A DNA stretch of 13,298 nucleotides, taken from Thermoguttaceae bacterium (GTDB lineage Bacteria > Planctomycetota > Planctomycetia > Pirellulales > Thermoguttaceae). Positions 7,024 to 12,238 of the stretch are shown in pieces. The notes beneath the pieces are model-generated. The model was not told the DNA's origin. It worked only from the letters and a program-made list of their open reading frames with translations, and did no database searches. The stretch covers positions 1-13,298 of the forward strand of contig JAFTCU010000003.1 of NCBI GenBank assembly GCA_017454585.1. Direction: 5' to 3'. The position numbers and the translations under genes are program-made. Within the stretch, counting starts at the first letter, position 1; the number at the start of each line of letters is the position of its first letter.

Positions 7024-7866
7024 ATGCGCAGAATCACCTTTTTTTTCATCTTCGTCCTTTCCTTTACGTTTGAGGCCTTGGCGGCGGAACCTGAAAAAAC
7101 CTTCCAGCTTCGTTACAAGTGGCAGGCGGGTGACGTTTTGGAATGGGAAGTGACGCACAGTAATCGGACCGTCACGAAAGTCGGGGCCGTTACGGAAAAC
7201 GTCGATACGTACACGCATTCGATGAAGTCCTGGAAGGTCGAAAAAGTCGCGGAAGACGGGACCGCCACGATCGTGAATTCCGTTCCGTGGGTCGATATGC
7301 GGGAACGCCGTGAAGATGGAACGACCCGGACGTTCGACAGTCGCAAGGAAATCGCTCCGAAAGAAGGTTTTGACACGGTGCCGGAATCACTCGGACGTGA
7401 CCTTTCCCGGGTGCAGATATCTGCGCGTGGCGAGCAGATTTCCCGCGAGGATTACCGGGCGACTACCATTGTTCAACAGGCTAATCAGGCGTACGTTTGT
7501 ATCCAGTTCCCCGAGGAAGCGATTCCGGTCGGTCACTCCTGGACGCATCAGTACCCGATTTACGCGCAGAACAAGCAGGGCCAGCTCCAGCGAGTGGAGA
7601 TGATCCAGCGATTCACGCTCGAAAGTGTTTCGGACGGCATCGCAAAAATCGCTTACTCGACGAAAATCCTTTCACCCATTCAGGACCGTGCGCTTCAGGC
7701 CCAGCTTCTGGATAGGCTTTATGAGGGGATCTTTCTCTGTGACGTGGAACGGGGCCGGGCGATTTTCCTCTCCGAACGCGTCGATGAGTCAGTCATGGGG
7801 TTTCGCGGTGAGGTCAGTTCGCTCAAGGTTTCCATTAATTTCACGGAGCGGCTGATCCTGAAATGA
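7024..7866 (+). CDS. Secreted protein of unknown function
   Basis: A 280-residue protein with a signal peptide (MRRITFFFIFVLSFTFEALA, then AEP). The mature part is predicted all-beta, starting FQLRYKWQAGDVLEWEV. That opening resembles those of DUF6263-like secreted beta proteins in planctomycetes; this is a resemblance from memory, not a demonstrated match. There are no catalytic motifs and no lipobox, and apart from one Cys in AYVCIQF and one in IFLCDVE no cysteine pattern. Its stop overlaps the nadD start by four bases (ATGA, 7863-7866), so the two are translationally coupled. The start region (CTGATCGATCATGCG, then eight T at 7039-7046) closely resembles that of the arabinofuranosidase gene. 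No Shine-Dalgarno is evident. Confidence 0.85.
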   Translation: MRRITFFFIFVLSFTFEALAAEPEKTFQLRYKWQAGDVLEWEVTHSNRTVTKVGAVTENVDTYTHSMKSWKVEKVAEDGTATIVNSVPWVDMRERREDGTTRTFDSRKEIAPKEGFDTVPESLGRDLSRVQISARGEQISREDYRATTIVQQANQAYVCIQFPEEAIPVGHSWTHQYPIYAQNKQGQLQRVEMIQRFTLESVSDGIAKIAYSTKILSPIQDRALQAQLLDRLYEGIFLCDVERGRAIFLSERVDESVMGFRGEVSSLKVSINFTERLILK

Positions 7867-8465
7867 GACTTGGCATTTACGGTGGAACGTTCGACCCGAT
7901 CCACTTCGGGCATTTGCTTCTTGCAGAAACGGCGCGTGAGACGCTGGGCTTGGACCGTGTTTTATTCGTTCCGGCCAAAATCCCGCCCCACAAGCAGGGA
8001 AAGTATTTGACGTCTGAAGAACACCGCGTTGCGATGATTCGGTTGGCTTTGCGCGGGAATCCTGCTTTTAAGCTGGAACTCTTCGAGTTGCGTCAGAACG
8101 CGGTCAGTTATACGGTTTACACACTGGAATATCTGCGCCGGAAGTACCCTAACGACGAGTTGTTCCTGCTTATGGGGGAGGATATGCTGCGGATCTTCCC
8201 GGACTGGTATGAGCCTAAACGCATTTGCGAACTGGCAACGCTGGCGCTGATAGGGCGAAGCGGGCAGGAAATCGGGAATCTTTCCTTCTTGAAGGGGCTT
8301 GCCACACGGGAACGGCTTCGTCAAATCCGTGCATCGCGTGTCCCTATGCCGGCGGTGGCGTTCAGCAGTACGGAAATTCGGGAACGTGTAAAAGCGGGAA
8401 AGAGCGTAAAATTCTGGCTCCCAGATAGCGTACGGAAGTACATCGAGAAAAACAATCTATACTAA
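7863..8465 (+). CDS. nadD: Nicotinate-nucleotide adenylyltransferase
   Basis: Adenylates nicotinate mononucleotide with ATP to give deamido-NAD, the penultimate step of NAD synthesis, in the cytoplasm. At 200 residues it has the usual size. The N-terminal nucleotidyltransferase signature is GGTFDPIHFGH (7-17), with the HxGH histidines 14 and 17. PAKIPPHK follows, then SYTVYTLEYLRRKYP, then LMGEDML (usually GADxL; here Glu replaces the Ala/Ser). The C-terminal ISSTxIR-type motif reads FSSTEIRERV (SST at 168-170). ATG 7863 overlaps the upstream stop as ATGA. It stops at TAA 8463-8465. Downstream, at 8529-8544, lies AGGCC/GGCCT without a U-tract, so no convincing terminator is seen before the converging gene. 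Confidence 0.95.
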   Translation: MRLGIYGGTFDPIHFGHLLLAETARETLGLDRVLFVPAKIPPHKQGKYLTSEEHRVAMIRLALRGNPAFKLELFELRQNAVSYTVYTLEYLRRKYPNDELFLLMGEDMLRIFPDWYEPKRICELATLALIGRSGQEIGNLSFLKGLATRERLRQIRASRVPMPAVAFSSTEIRERVKAGKSVKFWLPDSVRKYIEKNNLY

Positions 8466-8567
8466 ATCCTGCAGGCCCAGCATCAAACCAAAGGTTACGT
8501 CCTGCCCGCTGCGAAATCCAGCGATGGCAGGCCTCGCGTGGCCTATAGCGATTTCAGACGCCTGTTT

Positions 8568-9824
8568 TTATTTTCTTTCAATATTGCGCGCCGGTCCTAC
8601 GTCTGCAGTCCCTTCGATCTCTACCAGAAGGTCAGGGCGGCAAATGTCCGCGATGGTGTAAATGCTCGGGACGTTGGGCAGGCGGCGTTCACATACCGCG
8701 CGAATCTTTTCGTAGTCTTCGGGACGTTTCACATACACACGAACGCTCACTAATTCCGAGAGTTCACAGCCGAAACCGGGCTTCCCGTGTGCCGCGAGAT
8801 TCTGCTCGTTGATCAGGACCTCAATATTATTAAGCGTCAGTTCGGTTTGCTTTTCCGGATCGTCTTTGTACCACGTTTCTTGCTCGATGATGCTGGCGGT
8901 TCCTGAGACAAAAATCATACCGGAGTCGTGATTTGCGAGCAGAAGAGCACGCGAAAATTTCGGGCTTTTGATGCTGTATTCCGTACCGTAGCAGAACGCT
9001 GAGGTTTGCTGTGGGTTTTCGAGCGGCAGGATCACACCGTGCTCAGGGTCGTCAAACTTGACGGCCAGGGCACTCATCACCACAGTGTCTCCATCCGCGC
9101 CGATTCCCGTACTGGCCGGATAAACCGCGTGGGTCCAAGGGGAATTCGTCACGCCGTCGAAAAAACGAATGTCACGGAAGAAATCCGTCCTTGCGCGGTT
9201 TAGTTCCTTGTAGCGTTGAGTCTCCCCTTCCAGTTCGCTGTATGTCGGCTCCGTGATATTACCAAGGTAGAGCCACGTGCGAATGACGTTTTCGAACGGG
9301 ATCTTCCTGCTTTTGAAATTCTTCTCCAGCCCCTGGAACATTCCGACCGACTGCGCGTACATGCTGCGCGAATAGTCCTCGGGTTCCTGCTCACACGCAA
9401 AATAAAGCGTTACGCCGTCCTGCTTGAATGCGAGTAAATTCTCACTTCGGTGCAGAACCTGGGAATTTTCCGGCTCAAGAACAAGCGCTTCGACCGCGAG
9501 AAGCTGGCCGTCGCATGGGGCCTGCGGGACGTACGTGTTTACTGGGATTTTTTCACCGTAATACTCACGCCAGATTTGCTGACAGACTTTTCGATCTTCG
9601 TAATTCTTCAGAAAAACCGTTTGCTGAATGACTTCCGCACCGGGAACGTATTCCTGAATCGCAGCGGAAATTTGGGCGTTTACCGAGTTGATCTGGATCT
9701 CCAGAGGTGTGCCCACAAGCTCCATCGGCGGGCAAACGGTCAACATTAGATGGACCGCATCAAATGTTCTGGAAATGGTACAGTTTACTTTTGTAGTTAC
9801 TTTTGTAGTCGATTTTACACTCAT
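8568..9824 (-). CDS. Chorismatase-like (FkbO/Hyg5/XanB2) RidA-superfamily protein
   Basis: A 418-residue protein starting at ATG 9824. An in-frame GTG at 9872 would add 16 residues; neither start has a ribosome site, and ATG is chosen because MSVKSTT directly precedes the first strand. The chorismatase hallmarks are in order: RTWLYLGNI (182-190), a downstream RYKELNRARTDFF, PASTGIGADG (236-245), LENPQQTSAFCYGTEY, FVSGTASI, TLNNIEVLI, VRVYVKRPEDYEKIRAVC and ICRPDLLVEIEG (394-405). Characterised relatives cleave chorismate to pyruvate plus a dihydroxycyclohexadienoate (FkbO) or 3-hydroxybenzoate (Hyg5, XanB2). The N-terminal 130 or so residues are longer than in FkbO. A 12-base tandem repeat (9787-9810) encodes TTKV twice. 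Family membership is solid; chorismate as substrate is inferred. It converges with nadD, leaving about 100 bases between them. Confidence 0.82.
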   Translation of the reverse strand: MSVKSTTKVTTKVNCTISRTFDAVHLMLTVCPPMELVGTPLEIQINSVNAQISAAIQEYVPGAEVIQQTVFLKNYEDRKVCQQIWREYYGEKIPVNTYVPQAPCDGQLLAVEALVLEPENSQVLHRSENLLAFKQDGVTLYFACEQEPEDYSRSMYAQSVGMFQGLEKNFKSRKIPFENVIRTWLYLGNITEPTYSELEGETQRYKELNRARTDFFRDIRFFDGVTNSPWTHAVYPASTGIGADGDTVVMSALAVKFDDPEHGVILPLENPQQTSAFCYGTEYSIKSPKFSRALLLANHDSGMIFVSGTASIIEQETWYKDDPEKQTELTLNNIEVLINEQNLAAHGKPGFGCELSELVSVRVYVKRPEDYEKIRAVCERRLPNVPSIYTIADICRPDLLVEIEGTADVGPARNIERK

Positions 9825-10261
9825 CACAAACGTTTCAATCTGGCTGGGGGCAGGCAGGCCTTCTAGGGACACGGACTGATACTCGAATAAAAAAGGAATC
9901 AGCCTTTAATCCGTTTTCCCATAAAACTTTGTAAACCATCCTCCTGACGGTTTTCAGGGAAAGCCTTTTCCCCGGCGTTCATTCAATTTGACCGCCAGGG
10001 ACGACGATCCATTTTCTGATTTTACACTAAAATCAAAAAATGCGCAAGAGCAGGAACCGCACAATATTCAGGATTTTTGCAAAAAAACGGTCTGAAAGCC
10101 GGAATAAACAAAACATAACGCACGGATTTACTCTTTGGATTATATTTTCTTACAATTCTATCCGATTTCGGATTTGAGAAAAGGGGGGAGGGGGAAATTT
10201 TACCGGATTTTATAAAGTATTAACGGATTCCGGCTGCATTTTATTGCGAAATAAAAAAGAA
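9825..10261. other. AT-rich spacer, no gene recognised
   Basis: This spacer is the upstream region of the minus-strand chorismatase-like gene and the downstream side of the SRP RNA gene. Two small palindromes are visible: GGGAAA/TTTCCC at 9957-9972 and GATTTTA-CAC-TAAAATC at 10018-10034. A purine run (GGGGGGAGGGGG) lies near 10183-10195. I could not assign a convincing promoter for the minus-strand gene. TTTACA with a poor -10 box exists near 9930, too weak to call. Confidence 0.5.
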
Positions 10262-10365
10262 GGCCCTCAAAAGGACTCAAGCACACGGTAGTTCCACTTA
10301 TGGCTGCTGGCGCAAACCCCTGACCAGGTTCATGACTTGCCGTTGCTTAAGCCCTTTTGAGGGCC
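10262..10365 (-). ncRNA. ffs: Signal recognition particle RNA, small bacterial (4.5S) type
   Basis: On the minus strand 104 bases fold into one long hairpin. The terminal helix is 13 bp, GGCCCTCAAAAGG with CCTTTTGAGGGCC. CTTAAGCA/TGCTTGAG and ACGG/CCGT follow. The apex is the conserved domain IV: CCTGGTCAG, 11 bases, then AGCAGCCA, matching the UCAG and AGCAG internal-loop strands that bind the Ffh M domain. The number of bases between those strands (11) equals that of E. coli 4.5S RNA. The apical stem is GGU/GCC with loop UUGC, not GGAA. The 3' end is followed by TTCTTTTTTATTT, so the closing helix doubles as an intrinsic terminator. With Ffh and FtsY it targets nascent membrane and secreted proteins. 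Confidence 0.9.
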
Positions 10366-10382
10366 ATTCTTATGATTTGCTC

Positions 10383-10410
10383 ATTATAACACATTTTTCT
10401 TTTTGGGAAA
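10383..10410 (-). promoter_or_regulatory. Promoter of the SRP RNA gene
   Basis: A perfect TATAAT lies on the minus strand at 10388-10383. A poor -35 (TTTCCC, 10410-10405) sits 16 bases further upstream. The -10 ends 17 bases before the mature 5' end, so transcription probably starts near 10376 and a leader of about 10 bases is trimmed, as RNase P does for E. coli 4.5S RNA. Confidence 0.55.
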
Positions 10411-10476
10411 GGGGGGGATGAGAAATTTTTTTTGGTTCATCCGGCAGGTACGTACCGATACCTTTTGACACAGGAT

Positions 10477-10612
10477 TTATGACTTAAAGTATTCGCAATC
10501 ACGAAAACCATAAGCCTGACATAATCTTCTTCGACCCGCACAGAGGACACTGAAGCGAATCGGTTCTCTGAATACCCTTGATTACGATTTTGTGATCTTT
10601 TTTCTGGAAATG
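10477..10612 (-). pseudogene. Transposase remnant: N-terminal zinc ribbon joined to C-terminal motif
   Basis: Two overlapping minus-strand frames. The first (10612-10499) reads ...HKIVIKGIQRTDSLQ, then CPLCGSKKIMS, half of a zinc ribbon as at the N-terminus of ISL3 transposases. It stops at TGA 10501-10499. The second frame (10530-10477) reads RRLCQAYGFRDCEYFKS and a TAA stop; it resembles the ISL3 C-terminal motif QAYGFRDxExFKLKI. The catalytic DDE core between them is missing, so this is an internally deleted, frameshifted relic with no start codon. Either fragment alone would be weak; both together, in order and orientation and inside inverted repeats, make the case. Confidence 0.5.
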
Positions 10613-10626
10613 TCAGAAACGTGGTA

Positions 10627-10654
10627 TTGACGAATCCCGGGCTTGTGGTATAAT
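10627..10654 (+). promoter_or_regulatory. Promoter for nrnA, inside the IS relic
   Basis: TTGACG (10627-10632), a 16-base spacer and a perfect TATAAT (10649-10654). The predicted +1 is near 10661, giving a leader of about 115 bases that runs through the right inverted repeat of the relic. The leader can form CCGCG/CGCGG and contains CCGG twice near its end. No other good plus-strand promoter lies closer to nrnA. Confidence 0.7.
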
Positions 10655-10775
10655 TTAAATTTGGATAAGGTTCTTCCTCGTGGATATGGTATGCAGTTTT
10701 CTTACATTATACACTGAACCTGTCCGCGTTTTAATTATTTTTCCGGTACGCGGTTGCCGGATGAGCTTAAAATAA

Positions 10776-11768
10776 ATGCCAAACTGGAAACGTTTCAAAT
10801 CCCTTCTTGCTGATTCGCGCAAGATTTTGATTTCGGCGCATCGTGACCCGGACGGAGACGCTCTCGGGAGCGAGTTGGCGCTCTGTTTCGCATTGGAAAA
10901 ACTCGGTTACGAGGTGACGATCATGAACGCTGACCTCCCGAGCGCTCAGTTCGGTTTTTTCGGCCGTGACTTCGCCCGGTTCCGGCAGTTCGACGACGCC
11001 CCGGCCGTTTTTTTCGACGCGTTCGACACGTGGATCGTGGTCGATACTTCATCGCTCAGCCAGCTTGGTAAGATGGCGGCTCTCGTCGGGACGGGGATCA
11101 GGACGCTCGTGATCGACCACCACGCTGTCGGTGACCGGATCACGGAGTACAATTTTTCGGACGCCAGGCAGCCGGCGGCGGCTTGCCTCGTCATGGAACT
11201 GATCCGGAAGCTGGGCATTCCGTTTGATTTTCAACCTGAAGATTCTGATTTTTCGATCGCCAACTGCCTCTACTTTGGGATCGCGACCGACACGGGCTGG
11301 TTCCGTTTCCCCTCGGTCCTTCCCCGGACGCTGCGCCAGGCGGCGGAACTCATCCAATGCGGCGCCTCTACGGCCGATCTGTACCGCTGGGCTTACGAGA
11401 ATTACTCGCCCGAGCGGCTCAAATTCATGGGCCAGGTCGCTCAAACGGCGACGTTTGCGGCCGATGGAAAAGTCGCGTACGCCTGGCTGAAGAAGAGCGA
11501 CTTCCGGAGGATCGGCGGAACGCAGGCCGACACGAAAGACCTGGTGAACACGCTCCTGACGACGGCGGGCGTGAAAGCCGCGGTCCTGTTCACGGAGACC
11601 TCCGAGGGTATTCGTCTGAATTTCCGAAGCCGGGCAGACTACAACGTGGCGGAAATCGCGCGTCTTTTCGGCGGCGGCGGACACAAAAACGCCTCCGGCG
11701 CCACGGTCCACAAACCTCTGAAAGAGGCCATCGCGGAAGTGATCGAAAAGGTGATTGCGATGTTCTGA
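10776..11768 (+). CDS. nrnA: NrnA-type oligoribonuclease / pAp phosphatase (DHH-DHHA1)
   Basis: Degrades short RNA fragments (nanoRNA) to mononucleotides and, in characterised relatives, dephosphorylates 3'-phosphoadenosine 5'-phosphate to AMP in the cytoplasm, with Mn2+. The 330 residues carry the whole DHH set: HRDPDGDALGS (22-32; metal ligands His22, Asp26, Asp28), VVDTSS (Asp90), IDHHAVGD (Asp114-His115-His116) and GIATDTGWFRF (Asp172). The DHHA1 substrate-binding motif GGGGHKNASG is at 299-308. Length is typical. The start is ATG 10776, with no Shine-Dalgarno and a terminal repeat of the IS relic ending 11 bases upstream. It appears monocistronic. Confidence 0.93.
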   Translation: MPNWKRFKSLLADSRKILISAHRDPDGDALGSELALCFALEKLGYEVTIMNADLPSAQFGFFGRDFARFRQFDDAPAVFFDAFDTWIVVDTSSLSQLGKMAALVGTGIRTLVIDHHAVGDRITEYNFSDARQPAAACLVMELIRKLGIPFDFQPEDSDFSIANCLYFGIATDTGWFRFPSVLPRTLRQAAELIQCGASTADLYRWAYENYSPERLKFMGQVAQTATFAADGKVAYAWLKKSDFRRIGGTQADTKDLVNTLLTTAGVKAAVLFTETSEGIRLNFRSRADYNVAEIARLFGGGGHKNASGATVHKPLKEAIAEVIEKVIAMF

Positions 11769-11781
11769 AAGACCGGCCAAT

Positions 11782-11796
11782 TTGAACGAAGTTCAA
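11782..11796. repeat. Short palindrome TTGAAC-GAA-GTTCAA
   Basis: A perfect 6-bp inverted repeat with a 3-base loop, 13 bases past the nrnA stop. The same core recurs, on the other reading, at 12035-12055. With no T-tract after it, it is more likely a dispersed palindromic repeat unit than a terminator. Confidence 0.6.
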
Positions 11797-11827
11797 CACA
11801 CCAGGCACGTTCCACTTCTACCTTTTA

Positions 11828-11962
11828 TTTAAACACGGATTTTCACGGATTTAATGGATTAAATGGATTTCATTTTATTTGAACGGGAATCATCAAAAGA
11901 ACTTGACAATCCCTTTAATAATCTGTGGAAATCCTTCTAATCCGTGAAAATCCGTGTTTAAA
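11828..11962. repeat. 135-bp element with perfect 24-bp terminal inverted repeats
   Basis: The left arm TTTAAACACGGATTTTCACG plus GATT (11828-11851) is matched exactly in inverse by 11939-11962. Inside the left arm (C)ACGGATT and related ATGGATT units repeat about every 10 bases. Beyond the arms the similarity continues imperfectly (GGATTTAATGGATTAAATGG versus GGATTAGAAGGATTTCCAC). There is no coding capacity. Sequences of the type 'CACGGATTTTCACGG' are common intergenic repeats in planctomycete and verrucomicrobial genomes as I recall them. It is MITE-like, but no target duplication was verified. Confidence 0.8.
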
Positions 11963-12034
11963 TTGAAGTTTGAATCAGGCCGCGCTCACTCTTGGGAAAA
12001 GGGGTTCAGGTTTAGATCGATCGTAATGAGTTAA

Positions 12035-12073
12035 AAGTTGAACTTCGTTCAACTTGACCGACGAGGACGTCGG
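12035..12073. repeat. Twin hairpin repeat unit
   Basis: Two adjacent palindromes. AAGTTGAAC (12035-12043) pairs with GTTCAACTT (12047-12055) around TTC. CCGACG (12058-12063) pairs with CGTCGG (12068-12073) around AGGA. The first shares its core with 11782-11796. This is a REP-like layout. Nothing else between 11963 and 12127 is recognisable apart from pyrimidine runs near 12100-12127. Confidence 0.6.
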
Positions 12074-12127
12074 CCCTCCGAATCTTTTTCTGCCCTTAAA
12101 AATTTTCTTTTTTCCCGCTTCCCCCCC

Positions 12128-12156
12128 TTGACGGCACTTGAGTGCTGAGGTAAAAT
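12128..12156 (+). promoter_or_regulatory. Sigma-70 promoter with a palindrome in its spacer
   Basis: TTGACG (12128-12133), a 17-base spacer and TAAAAT (12151-12156). The predicted +1 is near 12163, 76 bases before the ATG at 12239. The spacer contains GCACT-TG-AGTGC (12134-12145), a short inverted repeat placed where a repressor could block RNA polymerase. The -35 box again follows CCCC. Confidence 0.7.
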
Positions 12157-12238
12157 TGCTTTTAGTGACCGGTCTTTACACTCTCGCTGGAAGTCTGGTT
12201 TTCACGCATTCATTCACCCTCCAACCCTCATACGAATC

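Larger units (their letters stand above)
10437..10764 (-). mobile_element. Deleted ISL3-family insertion sequence relic
   Basis: Terminal inverted repeats of 21 bases bound a 328-bp segment: TCATCCGGCAGGTACGTACCG (10437-10457 with its last base) and, inverted at 10764-10744, TCATCCGGCAACCGCGTACC plus G. They agree at 17 of 21 positions. Inside, on the minus strand, are fragments of both ends of a transposase (see the pseudogene entry). A minus-strand TATAAT at about 10703-10708, near the right-hand end, could be the old transposase promoter. The right end lies 11 bases before the nrnA ATG. Family assignment rests on the transposase fragments. The outer flanks are T-rich and no clear 8-bp target duplication could be read. 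Confidence 0.55.

Noticed and set aside
9825..9872. GTG start extending the chorismatase-like protein
   Set aside because: No ribosome site and a less favoured codon; the ATG at 9824 begins just before the first predicted strand. It cannot be fully excluded.
9811..10034. GATTTTACACT shared by the gene start (9811-9821) and the palindrome at 10018-10034 as paired operators
   Set aside because: An 11-base match in AT-rich DNA is expected by chance in a window this size, and only one copy is palindromic.
10183..10420. G-rich runs near 10183-10195 and 10405-10417 as G-quadruplexes
   Set aside because: Each has at most two long G-tracts within loop distance, not the four needed for a simple quadruplex.
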